A DNA stretch of 64,000 nucleotides from Microbacterium paraoxydans (GTDB lineage Bacteria > Actinomycetota > Actinomycetes > Actinomycetales > Microbacteriaceae), in NCBI RefSeq assembly GCF_900105335.1, contig NZ_LT629770.1:1240001-1304000 (forward strand). The letters run 5' to 3'. Each line of letters starts with the position of its first letter. The first letter of the stretch is position 1. Positions 1-7,748 of the stretch are shown one piece after another. The translations under genes and the position numbers were made by a program. A model generated the notes under the pieces. That model worked only from the letters and a program-made list of their open reading frames with translations, was not told where the DNA came from and did no database searches.

Positions 1-923
1 TCGGGGACGTTGCCATCGGCGGTCTCCGTGTCGAGGAAGTTCGCCGACAGGAACGACGCCTGGTGGGTCAGCGCGCAGTCGCCCTTGGCCACCGCGTTGG
101 CGACGTCGCCGAAGGCGGTCGAGTTGATGCTCTTGACGTCGCCGTAGCCCGCGTTGACGTACTCCGGGTTGAGCAGGATCTCACCGACGGCGTCGAAGGC
201 CTGCTTGATCTCGGGGTCGGTGAACTTCACGTCGCCGGCCACCCAGTCGTCGTACACGTCGGGGCCCGACTGGCGCAGGACGAGGTCCTCGATCCAGTCC
301 GTGCCCGGCCAGCCCGACGCCGCCTCGGAGGCGAAGCCGGCGCACCAGGCGGGACCGCCGGTCTTCTCGACGATGGTGTCGGTCAGGGCGATCATGTCGT
401 CCCAGGTCTCCGGGACCTCGACGCCCCACTCGGCGAACTGCTTCGGCGAGTACCAGACGTAGCCCTTGAGGTTCGCGAGCATCGGCGCCGCGTAGAAGGT
501 GTCGTCGAACGTGCCGTACTTCTTCCAGTCCTCGGACCAGTTCTCGTCGACGGCGGTCTCCACGGCCTCCGGGGCCGGCATGACCTTGCCGGTGTCGACG
601 AGGGTCTTGAGCAGACCGGGCTGCGGGACGATCGCGATGTCGGGAGCGTCGCCACCGGTCACCTTGGTGACGATGTTGCCCTCGAAGCCCTTGTCGCCGG
701 TGTACTCGACCTTGATCCCGGTGTCCTTCGTGAACTGCTCGAAGGAGGCGTTCAGGTCATCGGCCTCGACGCCCGTGATGCCGCCGGAGATCCGGACCGT
801 GTCCTTGGTCTCCCCGCTTCCGCCTTCGCCGCTTCCGCCCTCGGCGCAGCCGGCGAGCGCGAGAGACGCGACGCCGACGAGTGCGATGGGGGCGAGCAGG
901 CGGTATCGCTGTGACAAAGCCAT
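1..923 (-). CDS. Sugar ABC transporter substrate-binding lipoprotein (3' end cut off)
   Basis: Extracellular solute-binding protein of the family-1 (maltose/alpha-glucoside) type; about 307 codons are visible and the C-terminus lies beyond the window. The ATG at 923 opens a short basic N-region, a hydrophobic stretch and a lipobox ending LALAGC, so it should be a lipid-anchored receptor on the outer membrane face. Motifs such as GGDAPDIAIVPQPG and WCAGFASEAASGWPGTDW resemble alpha-glucoside binding proteins. It is divergent from a LacI regulator with three palindromic sites between, implying sugar-induced derepression. The permease genes would lie left of the window. The sugar itself cannot be read from the sequence. 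Confidence 0.85.
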   Translation of the reverse strand, partial: MALSQRYRLLAPIALVGVASLALAGCAEGGSGEGGSGETKDTVRISGGITGVEADDLNASFEQFTKDTGIKVEYTGDKGFEGNIVTKVTGGDAPDIAIVPQPGLLKTLVDTGKVMPAPEAVETAVDENWSEDWKKYGTFDDTFYAAPMLANLKGYVWYSPKQFAEWGVEVPETWDDMIALTDTIVEKTGGPAWCAGFASEAASGWPGTDWIEDLVLRQSGPDVYDDWVAGDVKFTDPEIKQAFDAVGEILLNPEYVNAGYGDVKSINSTAFGDVANAVAKGDCALTHQASFLSANFLDTETADGNVP

Positions 924-986
924 GTACTTCTCCTCTTCAGGTGGATCTTCAGTCCGCCCAAGGAGAGCAATCGCCACATCCATTGG

Positions 987-998
987 GGAACCGATTCC
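987..998. promoter_or_regulatory. Candidate LacI operator 1
   Basis: The sequence GGAACCGATTCC is one base from the perfect palindrome at 1113-1124. It lies 64 bp upstream of the lipoprotein start. Two related sites in one divergent intergenic region suggest cooperative binding by the adjacent LacI regulator (inference). Confidence 0.55.
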
Positions 999-1085
999 AG
1001 GCCAACCTACTCGGGTTCCTTCGCGCCGTACAACTGGGGAAGGTTACAAGATCACAACCGTTTGAGGTCGGTGCCCCCCGCGTGG

Positions 1086-1099
1086 TGGGAGCGCTCCCA
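1086..1099. promoter_or_regulatory. Candidate LacI operator 2
   Basis: TGGGAGCGCTCCCA is a perfect 14-bp palindrome with the central CG typical of LacI-family operators. It lies in the promoter region shared by the lipoprotein and lacI-type genes. It differs from the GGAACC-type sites on either side, so it may serve a different LacI protein. Confidence 0.6.
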
Positions 1100-1112
1100 G
1101 TTCCACGGGTCT

Positions 1113-1124
1113 GGAACCGGTTCC
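1113..1124. promoter_or_regulatory. Candidate LacI operator 3
   Basis: GGAACCGGTTCC is a perfect palindrome 83 bp upstream of the regulator start. Together with the near-identical copy at 987-998 it brackets the divergent promoter region. Probable autoregulation. Confidence 0.55.
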
Positions 1125-1206
1125 TCCCCGCGTGTGGAACGGCTACGATGGCTCCCGGCGAGCGCCCGATGGCTCGCCGTCGTGGAACCGCGTCGAGGAG
1201 GACACG

Positions 1207-2211
1207 ATGAGCACGATCGCCGACGTCGCGACGCGCGCCGGTGTGTCCAAGGCGACCGCGAGTCGCGCCCTGAGCGGCCGCGGCTACGTCTCGGAGGAGA
1301 CGAGACAGCGCGTCGAGGAGGCGGCGCACGACCTCGCGTACGTCGCGCACTCCTCCGCCACCAGCCTGGCGACCGGGCGCACCGGCACCATCGGCCTGGT
1401 GATGCCTCCGGTCGACCGGTGGTTCTTCTCCGAACTGCTGGCGGGCGTCCAGGAGGCGCTGCTCGCGCGCGACCACGACCTGTCGCTCTACGGCGTCCCC
1501 GAGCGCTCGGAGACCAGGGAGCGGCTGTTCGAGAGCGTGCTGCCCGGCCGGAGATTCGACGGCATCATCGCCGTCGGCATCCAGCCCAGCGCCCGCGAGC
1601 TGGAGCGCCTGCACCGCACCGGGCGCCCGCTCGTCAGCGTGGGCCCCTACAGCGCCGGATCGAGCGCCGTGTCGATCGACGACGCGGCCGCCGCGCGGAT
1701 CGCCACCGAGCACCTGATCGAGCTCGGCCACACCGACATCGCCTTCGTGGGCGGCGCCACCGACGATACCGACCTCAGCTACGGCGACGCCCGACGCCTG
1801 GCCGGCTACCGGGAGGCGCTGCACGCGGCGGGACTGACTCCGCGGGCGCGCATCGCCGGGGCGGCCCCGACGATGCCCGGGGGCTATGCCGCGGCGGCGG
1901 GACTCCTGGGCGACCGCCGGCACCGACCGACCGCCATCGTCGGCGTGTGCGACGAGGCGGCCATCGGCGCCGTGATCGCCGCCCGCCGCCTGGGGATCGC
2001 GGTGCCCACCGAACTCAGCGTCGTCGGGATCGACGACCATGAGCATGCGGAGATGTTCGCCCTCACGACCATCGGGCAGTCGCCGCGGGATCAGGGCCGG
2101 GAGGCCGTGCGCCTGCTCATGCGGCGGATGAGTGAGCCGGACGCTCCGGTCGAGCGCGTCGAGGCCGCCTCGGCCCTCGTCGTCCGCAGCTCGACCGCGG
2201 CGCCGCGCTGA
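1207..2211 (+). CDS. LacI-family transcriptional regulator
   Basis: A 334-residue LacI/GalR repressor. Residues 1-55 form the helix-turn-helix and hinge (ADVATRAGVSKATASRALSG), followed by a periplasmic-binding-protein-like effector domain with the family signatures TEHLIELGHTDIAFVGG and LSVVGIDDHEHAEMF. The start at 1207 is chosen because the protein then begins right before the helix-turn-helix and GAGGAG lies 7 nt upstream; the frame stays open further upstream but lacks homology there. It probably controls the divergent sugar-binding lipoprotein through the GGAACCGGTTCC-type sites and is released by the imported sugar. Confidence 0.92.
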   Translation: MSTIADVATRAGVSKATASRALSGRGYVSEETRQRVEEAAHDLAYVAHSSATSLATGRTGTIGLVMPPVDRWFFSELLAGVQEALLARDHDLSLYGVPERSETRERLFESVLPGRRFDGIIAVGIQPSARELERLHRTGRPLVSVGPYSAGSSAVSIDDAAAARIATEHLIELGHTDIAFVGGATDDTDLSYGDARRLAGYREALHAAGLTPRARIAGAAPTMPGGYAAAAGLLGDRRHRPTAIVGVCDEAAIGAVIAARRLGIAVPTELSVVGIDDHEHAEMFALTTIGQSPRDQGREAVRLLMRRMSEPDAPVERVEAASALVVRSSTAAPR

Positions 2212-2224
2212 CCCCGCAGACGCA

Positions 2225-2255
2225 CGAAGGCCCCGGGCGGAACCCGGGGCCTTCG
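2225..2255. terminator. Bidirectional hairpin terminator
   Basis: A 13-bp perfect stem (CGAAGGCCCCGGG with its complement) and a 5-nt loop lie between the convergent ends of the LacI regulator and rplL. T-tracts are weak, as is common at high GC. Confidence 0.7.
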
Positions 2256-2277
2256 CAGAAGCGCTGGTGCGCTGGAA

Positions 2278-2661
2278 TTACTTGAGGGTGACGGTCGCGC
2301 CGGCCTCTTCCAGAGCAGCCTTGGCCTTCTCGGCCGTCTCCTTGTTGGCGCCCTCGAGGACGGCCTTCGGAGCACCGTCGACGACGGCCTTGGCCTCGCC
2401 GAGGCCGAGCGAGGTGAGCTCGCGGACAGCCTTGATGACCTGGATCTTCTTGTCGCCAGCAGCCTCGAGGATGACGTCGAAGGAGTCCTTCTCCTCCTCG
2501 GCCGCGGCCTCGCCTGCGCCGCCAGCGGCACCGGCGACGGCGACGGGAGCAGCAGCGGTGACCTCGAACTTCTCCTCGAACGCCTTCACGAACTCGTTGA
2601 GCTCGATGAGGGTCAGGCCGGCGAACTGCTCGAGCAGCTCCTCGGTGGAAAGCTTCGCCAT
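2278..2661 (-). CDS. rplL: Large ribosomal subunit protein bL12 (L7/L12)
   Basis: The multicopy stalk protein of the 50S subunit, which recruits translational GTPases; 127 residues, the normal length. The N-terminal dimerisation part ([28 protein letters not shown]) is followed by an Ala/Gly/Glu-rich hinge near residues 35-55 and the C-terminal factor-binding domain ([49 protein letters not shown]). TAGGAG lies 8 nt before the start. It is 48 bp downstream of rplJ and surely co-transcribed with it. Confidence 0.98.
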   Translation of the reverse strand: MAKLSTEELLEQFAGLTLIELNEFVKAFEEKFEVTAAAPVAVAGAAGGAGEAAAEEEKDSFDVILEAAGDKKIQVIKAVRELTSLGLGEAKAVVDGAPKAVLEGANKETAEKAKAALEEAGATVTLK

Positions 2662-2709
2662 GATGTATCTCCTAGATAGATGGGGTTTGTAGACGAGATC
2701 GCCGGTCGC

Positions 2710-3198
2710 TTACGCGGCCTCGGCGGTCTCCAGCTTTTCGCGAAGCGCGTCGATGGTGGCCGCAGCCTTGCCCATCGTCGCCTTCATCATGCCCGCGGCC
2801 TTCGCCAGCAGAACCTCGCGGCTCTCGAGCGAGGCGTACGTGTTGACCTCGTCGGCGGTGAGGGCCTTGCCCTCGAAGATGCCCGACTTGATCACGAGAA
2901 GCGGGTTGGCCTTGGCGAAGTCACGCAGAGCCTTGGCGGTGGCGACGAAGTCACCGTGCACGAACGCGACAGCCGACGGCCCCTTGAGGTCGTCGTCCAG
3001 CGCGGAGATGCCGGCCTTGTTGGCGGCGATCTTGGTCAGCGTGTTCTTCACCACGGCGTACTCAGCGTCCTGACGGATGCTGTTGCGCAGCTGCTTGAGC
3101 TGGGCAACCGTCAGACCGCGGTACTCGGTCAGCAGGACGGCGTTCGAGTTCTCGAATGACTTCGTGAGCTCGTTGACCGATGCATCCTTCTGCGCCAT
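2710..3198 (-). CDS. rplJ: Large ribosomal subunit protein uL10
   Basis: Base of the ribosomal stalk: anchors bL12 dimers to 23S rRNA. The 162-residue product starts MAQKDASVNELTKSFENSNA; an open frame continues upstream but that sequence is the RNA leader, not protein. Family motifs include LTEYRGLTVAQLKQLR, VVKNTLTKIAA and GPSAVAFVHGD, with an Ala/Glu-rich C-terminal helix for L12 binding. AGGAG sits 5-9 nt before the ATG. First gene of rplJ-rplL, separated here from rplK-rplA by nearly 10 kb. Confidence 0.97.
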   Translation of the reverse strand: MAQKDASVNELTKSFENSNAVLLTEYRGLTVAQLKQLRNSIRQDAEYAVVKNTLTKIAANKAGISALDDDLKGPSAVAFVHGDFVATAKALRDFAKANPLLVIKSGIFEGKALTADEVNTYASLESREVLLAKAAGMMKATMGKAAATIDALREKLETAEAA

Positions 3199-3390
3199 GG
3201 TCACTCCTTGGTGTGTACGAGGCGCCGCACGGTGGTGGGGCGCCGGCCTCCGACCCCCCTGCAAAGAGAAGAGCTCCGGCGCAAGCGCACGGAGCTCGGA
3301 AGTTCGTGACACCTGCGCGGGCCCCTGCGATGCAGAGCTTCGATCCTGTGCGCTCACGCGCACACGATGACCAGCGGTCTTCGGTTATGA
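3199..3390 (-). promoter_or_regulatory. Probable L10 leader of rplJ (autoregulatory RNA)
   Basis: About 190 bp upstream of rplJ have no gene but fold strongly. At 3271-3297 a hairpin with arms GAGCTCCG/CGGAGCTC is followed, on the minus strand, by a T-rich run. In many bacteria this position carries the L10 leader, bound by the L10-(L12)4 complex to repress rplJL. Assignment rests on position and structure; a covariance search with Rfam L10_leader would decide it. Confidence 0.55.
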
Positions 3391-3438
3391 CCACTGTACC
3401 CCACCCCCACCTCTCCCCCAAATCCCCCCTCCTCTTCC

Positions 3439-3524
3439 CGTCGACCCCCCCCCTTTCCGTGCACCCCGGCCCCTTACGCCTGCACGTAGGCGGCCGGGGT
3501 GCGCGGAAAGGGGTGGGTCAAGGG
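3439..3524 (+). repeat. Nested palindromic repeat, family 1, copy A
   Basis: About 86 bp: left outer arm starting GTCGACCCC and running to TTTCCGTGCACCCCGGCC, a small central loop, and a right arm GGCCGGGGTGCGCGGAAAGG then GGTGGGTC. It abuts the stop codon of the AbiEi/DUF559 gene. Related copies lie at 4601, 14303 and 23034, all in the same orientation. With 3199-3390 it fills the gene-free stretch before rplJ. Confidence 0.7.
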
Positions 3525-3525
3525 C

Positions 3526-4500
3526 TCAACGGGCGAAGAGGCCGAAGGCACGGAAGTGCGCGTCGGCCGCGGCGAGGGAAGCGACGTCCGCGCTGGTCAC
3601 CCGGGCCACCCGCCAGCCGGTGGTTCCGCGCACCCAGTCCTCGCGGATCTTCTCGTCCAACGCGACCCTCTCCGTGGTGCGGTCCCCGCGGAGCTCGTCA
3701 TCCAGGTACTTATCCCGGCCGTCGCACTCCACGAAGGTGCGGCACTGGTCGACGGCGATGTCCATCCAGAACCGGCCGCCGCGCGGTCCGTCCACCGGTA
3801 CCTGTAGACGCGGCCTGCCGAAGCCGAGCTGATGGAGCCGGTACCGCGTCACGCTCTCCAGAGGCAGTTGCGCGCGACCGTCGGCCAGACCCACGATCCG
3901 GCGCGCCTGCACGATGCCGCGGAGTCGCGGACGGCGCACCCGATCCGCGAGGTCGGCCAGGAGAGCCTGCTCCGCGGTGTCGTCGAACTCCCACGGGTCA
4001 CCGCCGACCAGAGCGAGGGCGGCATCCGCGCCCGCGAGGGCCGCCTCGGGAGAGACCGTGCGGGCGAGGTCGACGACCGTCCGGGCGAGGGAGGTGCAGC
4101 GGATGCCGTCGCGCTCCACGATGTCGCCGGGGTAAACAGTGCCCTCGTGCCGCAGGATCCCGGACGTGCTGTGGCGACGGTCGGGCGGGGCCGTCACATG
4201 GACCCTGGTCGGACGCACCCGGTACAGCGGCAGTCCCCACAGCACCGCGGCCGAGGTATGCGAGAACACAGGCCGCGTCCCCGAGGCCGCGAGATCGGCG
4301 GCCACCACCTCCGCACGATGCCGGGACTCCGGGGCCAGCTCGCTCCAGGTCCGCAGCGCGAGGTACCACCCACGGCGCACATGATGCAGCTGCCGCCCTT
4401 CCACCGCGGCGTGGAGCGTCCGAGACGCCCAGCCCTCCTCCTCCAGCCGTCGACGACCGAGGAGCATCCCCCTGATCTCCTCCACACTCACCTGTCTCAT
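3526..4500 (-). CDS. AbiEi-type antitoxin domain / DUF559 nuclease-like protein
   Basis: A 324-residue protein. Residues about 15-75 resemble the AbiEi winged-helix antitoxin domain (WASRTLHAAVEGRQLHHVRRGWYL); the C-terminal third carries a DUF559/Vsr-like nuclease fold (FWMDIAVDQCRTFVECDGRDKYL then EKIREDWVRGTTGWRVARVTSADV), with the D-x(n)-ExD residues expected of that fold. No AbiEii nucleotidyltransferase toxin is nearby, so it is an orphan, as is frequent in actinobacteria. ATG 4500 gives the full frame; an internal ATG at 4467 has a stronger GGAGGAG site. The gene is bracketed by repeat copies A and B. Confidence 0.75.
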   Translation of the reverse strand: MRQVSVEEIRGMLLGRRRLEEEGWASRTLHAAVEGRQLHHVRRGWYLALRTWSELAPESRHRAEVVAADLAASGTRPVFSHTSAAVLWGLPLYRVRPTRVHVTAPPDRRHSTSGILRHEGTVYPGDIVERDGIRCTSLARTVVDLARTVSPEAALAGADAALALVGGDPWEFDDTAEQALLADLADRVRRPRLRGIVQARRIVGLADGRAQLPLESVTRYRLHQLGFGRPRLQVPVDGPRGGRFWMDIAVDQCRTFVECDGRDKYLDDELRGDRTTERVALDEKIREDWVRGTTGWRVARVTSADVASLAAADAHFRAFGLFAR

Positions 4501-4600
4501 CCCCCGACCCTTCCCTCTCCTCTCGCCACTCCCCCGCCTTCCCACCGTTCTCCACACCCTTCTCTCCCCTCCCGCCCCCTGTGCAGTAACCGTCCTCGCC

Positions 4601-4684
4601 CGCCGACCCACCCCCTTGCGTTCGAGCCACCCCCTTGCGCGCGTGCGTAGGGGGCCGGGACGCACGCAAGGGGGTGGGTCGGCG
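4601..4684 (+). repeat. Nested palindromic repeat, family 1, copy B
   Basis: Outer arms CGCCGACCCACCCCCTTGCG and its near-perfect complement ending GGGGGTGGGTCGGCG enclose a second inverted repeat. It lies in the 239-bp gap between the divergent DUF559 and YqaJ genes. Nothing else was seen in that gap beyond the YqaJ promoter box. Confidence 0.75.
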
Positions 4685-4739
4685 GGAGGGGGCGGCGTGT
4701 ACGACGGGTACGGGGGTGGGGGAGAGTTAGAGTCTTCTG

Positions 4740-5420
4740 GTGACCCCGGAACTCCAAGCTCGCATCGTCGCGGACTCGCGCGACCGCGTGGCATGGATGA
4801 GGGCACGATCCCGCGGCATCACGGCCACTGACGTCGCCGGACTCACGAGCGAGCGCTCGATCGCCCGTGCTGCCGACGCCAAGCTCGGCGGCGGGCCGCG
4901 GTTCGGCGGTAACGCCTACACCGACCACGGCCGACGCCGCGAGCCGGAGATCGCCGCCTGGGTCGCGGCCACGCACGGCATCTTCCCCTCCTCCGCGCTG
5001 TTCCGCGCCGAGGTCGAGCACCGCCACCTGGCGACGCCCGATGGCATCTCGGTGGACGCGGACGGTCGTGTCAGCCTCGCGGAGATCAAGACCACCAACA
5101 AGGCCTTCCGGGGGATCCCCCGCACCTACCTGCGCCAGGTGTGGTGGCAGCAGCACGTGCTGGGCGCCGAGCGCACCCTGTTCGTCTGGGAGGAGCACGT
5201 CGACTTCTCCCCCGTCCACGACGAGCCCCGCTGCGTCTGGATCGACCGCGACGAGCGCGAGATCGCGAAGCTCGTGGGGCTCGCCACCGACCTCATCGAC
5301 GAGCTGTACCGCCGCACGACGGGACGCACGGTCCCGGCCCGCTCCGCCACTCCCCTGGACAGCCGTCGCGAGCAGCTCCGCGAGCGCGACGCCTTCCGCG
5401 CCCTCGCCCTCGCCGACTGA
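4740..5420 (+). CDS. YqaJ-family PD-(D/E)XK nuclease
   Basis: A 226-residue single-domain member of the YqaJ/lambda-exonuclease recombinase family. The core is visible: RSRGITATDVAGL near residue 24, GRRREPEIAAWV (first acidic residue), ATPDGIS and LAEIKTTNKAF, giving the E...D...ExK metal site, then YLRQVWWQQHVLGA, the helix typical of YqaJ proteins. Start is GTG 4740, with TAGAGT six bases upstream, suggesting a leaderless transcript. Phage versions work in single-strand annealing recombination with a RecT/Bet partner, but no such partner or phage gene is near, so this is a solitary chromosomal copy. Confidence 0.82.
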   Translation: MTPELQARIVADSRDRVAWMRARSRGITATDVAGLTSERSIARAADAKLGGGPRFGGNAYTDHGRRREPEIAAWVAATHGIFPSSALFRAEVEHRHLATPDGISVDADGRVSLAEIKTTNKAFRGIPRTYLRQVWWQQHVLGAERTLFVWEEHVDFSPVHDEPRCVWIDRDEREIAKLVGLATDLIDELYRRTTGRTVPARSATPLDSRREQLRERDAFRALALAD

Positions 5421-5435
5421 GCGGACGGCGCGTGC

Positions 5436-5927
5436 TCACGTGCATGTGTTGTTCCCGCCCAGACCGAGCAGTCCGCCCACCGACAGCGTTCGCGTCGCGG
5501 CGGGCGAGACCCAGGACGTTCCGGGGAGAACGGCCTCGACCCGCACCGTGTTGGACGAGCCGAGCAGGCTTCCGAGCAAGGTGCTCAGCAGGCCCGAGCT
5601 GATCGTGGTCGAGTACGTGTACGGCCCGCTCCCGCTCTGACTGACCGAGCCGTTGTCGACGACGACGGTGTTGATCGACAGCCGCTGCTGCGCCTTCAGG
5701 TACGGCGAGGTCCAGGTGATCGTGAAGCCGGTGAAGGTGCCGAGCAGGCTCGTCACCGTGCAGGAGCTGATGGACGGCGCGACAAGCCGCGATGCGGTGA
5801 AGGATCCCGCGGCGTGTTCGACATCCGTGAAGCGCGCCGCCGTGGACTCGACGGACGACGCGGAGAAGGCGGCACAGAGCAGGGCGACCGCGACGACCCC
5901 GGCGCCCCTCCGTCGATCGCGCTTCAT
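5436..5927 (-). CDS. SipW-type signal peptide protein (third substrate)
   Basis: A 163-residue exported protein. The N-terminus has basic residues (MKRDRRRGAG), a hydrophobic stretch and then ESTAARFTDVEHAAGSFTAS, matching the (A/S)xFTDxE...GSFTA signature after cleavage in SipW-dependent TasA/camelysin-like proteins. Two cysteines (one near SSCTVTS, one at the extreme C-terminus, NNTCT) may form a disulfide. No membrane anchor or sorting motif. Last gene of the SipW operon, overlapping the previous gene by 4 bp (ATGA). Role unknown; probably a surface fibre subunit or envelope protein (inference). Confidence 0.7.
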   Translation of the reverse strand: MKRDRRRGAGVVAVALLCAAFSASSVESTAARFTDVEHAAGSFTASRLVAPSISSCTVTSLLGTFTGFTITWTSPYLKAQQRLSINTVVVDNGSVSQSGSGPYTYSTTISSGLLSTLLGSLLGSSNTVRVEAVLPGTSWVSPAATRTLSVGGLLGLGGNNTCT

Positions 5928-6559
5928 CGCGGCACCTCCCCACCGCCAGAACGGCGCCGACCGGCGCCGAGGGCGGCGCCGCCGACCACGACCAGCCCCG
6001 CCGCCACGATCAGGGGCGCGATCCCCGGCGAGGGCCCCGTCGTCGCGAGCCCGCCGCCCGGGCCGGCGAGCACCGTCTCCCCCGCCCCATGCGCGACGAC
6101 CTGCACCTCGGTCGTCCCAGCACCATCCGCAGGATCCAGCGCGATCGCGAGACGGAGGTGGGCGGTCTCGGAATGTGCGATCTCGGTCACCGGCACCTCG
6201 GCACCGTCCCGGGGGATGCTCCAGTCATCGCGGACGACCGTCGAACCGGACGCGCACCCCGAGGCACCCCAGGGTTCGGAACACAGCGCGATGTCCACCC
6301 GGAGGCGGGCGTCTCCCGTCGCCCGCACGCCGATGCGGATCCGTCCGGGCTCCTCGGCGTCGGCGCTGACCTCGACATCCCACTGCACGGGCTGGCCGGG
6401 AAGCAAGCCTCCGGCGGAGTCCCAGTCCGCGATCGAGACGAGCCGCAGCACGTCGCCCTGGATCACCTCCGATGTCGGCTCCGCCCGGGCGACGCTCGGA
6501 ACCGCCACGGCGAGCAGGAGAGGCGCCGCGAAGAGGGCCGCCACCCCGCGCCGTCTCAC
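5924..6559 (-). CDS. LATTG sortase-anchored surface protein
   Basis: A 211-residue protein: signal peptide (MRRRGVAALFAAPLLLAVAVPSVARA), a beta-rich extracellular part of about 150 residues, then LATTG at about residue 170, a hydrophobic span and a basic tail (GRRRSGGG). LAxTG followed by membrane span and arginines is the class E sortase signal of high-GC Gram-positives, so it should be covalently attached to peptidoglycan. No sortase gene is in the window. It overlaps sipW and the following gene by 4 bp each, so it is made together with the SipW substrates and may be their wall anchor (inference). Confidence 0.75.
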   Translation of the reverse strand: MRRRGVAALFAAPLLLAVAVPSVARAEPTSEVIQGDVLRLVSIADWDSAGGLLPGQPVQWDVEVSADAEEPGRIRIGVRATGDARLRVDIALCSEPWGASGCASGSTVVRDDWSIPRDGAEVPVTEIAHSETAHLRLAIALDPADGAGTTEVQVVAHGAGETVLAGPGGGLATTGPSPGIAPLIVAAGLVVVGGAALGAGRRRSGGGEVPR

Positions 6560-7128
6560 GACCCCTCCGTGCGCACCGGGGCCCGCCGCGGCGTCCGCGG
6601 CCAGAAGGCCCAGACCACGAGCGCCGTCGCCGCGATCGTCAGCACGGCGAGGACCACCGGGTCACCCAGCGCCACCACCACGGCGGCCGCCCCTGGCACC
6701 GCGAAGAGCACCGTGCGGACGGAGGACACCGGGTACGCGACGGGATCCTCCGCCGCGTTGGCGTCGCCGCGCAGGGTGAGCATCCGCTCGTCCTCGGCGG
6801 CTCCCGGTTCGACGGCCGTGACGCGATGGGTCACCGGGAGCTCACCGGGCCGGTCGACCGTCACGACGTCCCCGACCTCGACCTCCTCCGCGGGCACGCG
6901 CTGCACGACCGCCACGGAGCCGGCGGGGATCGTCGGCGCCATCGATCCCGTCCGGAACAGGATGAGCGTGATCTGCGACGTCGCGGCGAGGATCACGAGG
7001 ACGATGCAGATGGTGCCGGCCGCAGCGGCGCACCACAGGAGGAGATCGCCCAGCATCCTCCGCCCGCGTCCGCGAGCCCCGACCGCCTCGCCGGTCCGTG
7101 CTCGCCCTTCCCGACGGGTCGTGGTCAT
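6556..7128 (-). CDS. sipW: Signal peptidase I, SipW (ER/archaeal) type
   Basis: A 190-residue membrane serine peptidase. After an N-terminal membrane helix comes the catalytic serine in RTGSMAPTIPAGS; the second catalytic residue is the His of LPVTHRV, not the Lys of classical LepB enzymes, which defines the Ser-His SipW type. MLTLRGDANAAEDPVAYP is the conserved SPase box with the GDxN motif. C-terminal hydrophobic helices follow. It should cleave the SipW-type precursors encoded immediately upstream and downstream. ATGA overlaps on both sides indicate tight co-translation. Confidence 0.92.
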   Translation of the reverse strand: MTTTRREGRARTGEAVGARGRGRRMLGDLLLWCAAAAGTICIVLVILAATSQITLILFRTGSMAPTIPAGSVAVVQRVPAEEVEVGDVVTVDRPGELPVTHRVTAVEPGAAEDERMLTLRGDANAAEDPVAYPVSSVRTVLFAVPGAAAVVVALGDPVVLAVLTIAATALVVWAFWPRTPRRAPVRTEGS

Positions 7129-7706
7129 GACGACGTTCCCTGGATCTGCCAGGTCTGGGTCATCGTGAGCCCTTGCGCGCCGTTCCCCGCCGCCGTGGGC
7201 AGGGTCACCGCGAAGCAGTAGTTCACCTGCGCCGCCCCGTTCGCCGCGACCGCCTGCGTCGTCGTCCCCGCCGTCGTGAGGGTGGACCCGTCAGGAACGA
7301 CAGCGGTCCCCGCCGGATACGTCGCCGCCGTGCAGGAGGTTCCGGTTATCGTCCGCACCCCATAGGTGAGATACGTCGCCAATCCCGTTCCACCCGGTGT
7401 TCCCGGCGTGAGCTGCAGCACCCCGGCCACCGAGGGGCTCGCGGTCCGCACGCTGAACAGCGCGTACGTCGTCGTTCCCGGTGCCATGGCGGTGGGCGGC
7501 AGCTGGAAGTTCAGCGCGGCCGCCGTTCCCGCCGTCGCGTGACTGGAGAAGGTCGTCCCGTCGGTGGCCCCGACGATGTCGAAGCGGCCCGCCGTGAAGG
7601 TCGCGGCGCCGTGTTCGGAGTCGTTCCAGGCGGCGAGGGTCGCGGTCGCGCCGACGCCCAGCACGAGACCCCCGGCGAGTATCGCCCGGATCCGGCGGGA
7701 GCGCAT
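7125..7706 (-). CDS. SipW-type signal peptide protein (second substrate)
   Basis: A 193-residue secreted protein. MRSRRIRAILAGGLVLGVGATATLAAWNDSEHGAATFTAG is a textbook SipW signal: basic start, hydrophobic core, then AAWNDSE...FTAG. Start chosen at 7706 because AGAAGGGA lies just before this ATG; the frame opens 36 bp earlier with another ATG but a weaker site. The mature part is Thr/Gly/Ala-rich with two cysteines and resembles the first substrate gene. Stop overlaps the sipW start by 4 bp. Confidence 0.8.
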   Translation of the reverse strand: MRSRRIRAILAGGLVLGVGATATLAAWNDSEHGAATFTAGRFDIVGATDGTTFSSHATAGTAAALNFQLPPTAMAPGTTTYALFSVRTASPSVAGVLQLTPGTPGGTGLATYLTYGVRTITGTSCTAATYPAGTAVVPDGSTLTTAGTTTQAVAANGAAQVNYCFAVTLPTAAGNGAQGLTMTQTWQIQGTSS

Positions 7707-7748
7707 CCGTCCCTTCTCCCGCCTCACTCTGCGGGTGTCCATGAAGAC

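Noticed and set aside
63..1065. Plus-strand open frames over the first kilobase
   Set aside because: They mirror the truncated sugar-binding lipoprotein on the minus strand, which has a signal peptide, lipobox and family motifs.
3526..4500. Type IV toxin-antitoxin pair
   Set aside because: The AbiEi-type domain is present but no AbiEii nucleotidyltransferase is adjacent on either side; the DUF559 fusion is a common orphan.
4740..5420. Prophage remnant suggested by the YqaJ gene
   Set aside because: No integrase, structural, lysis or RecT-like gene and no attachment-site duplication at the nearby tRNA-Trp.
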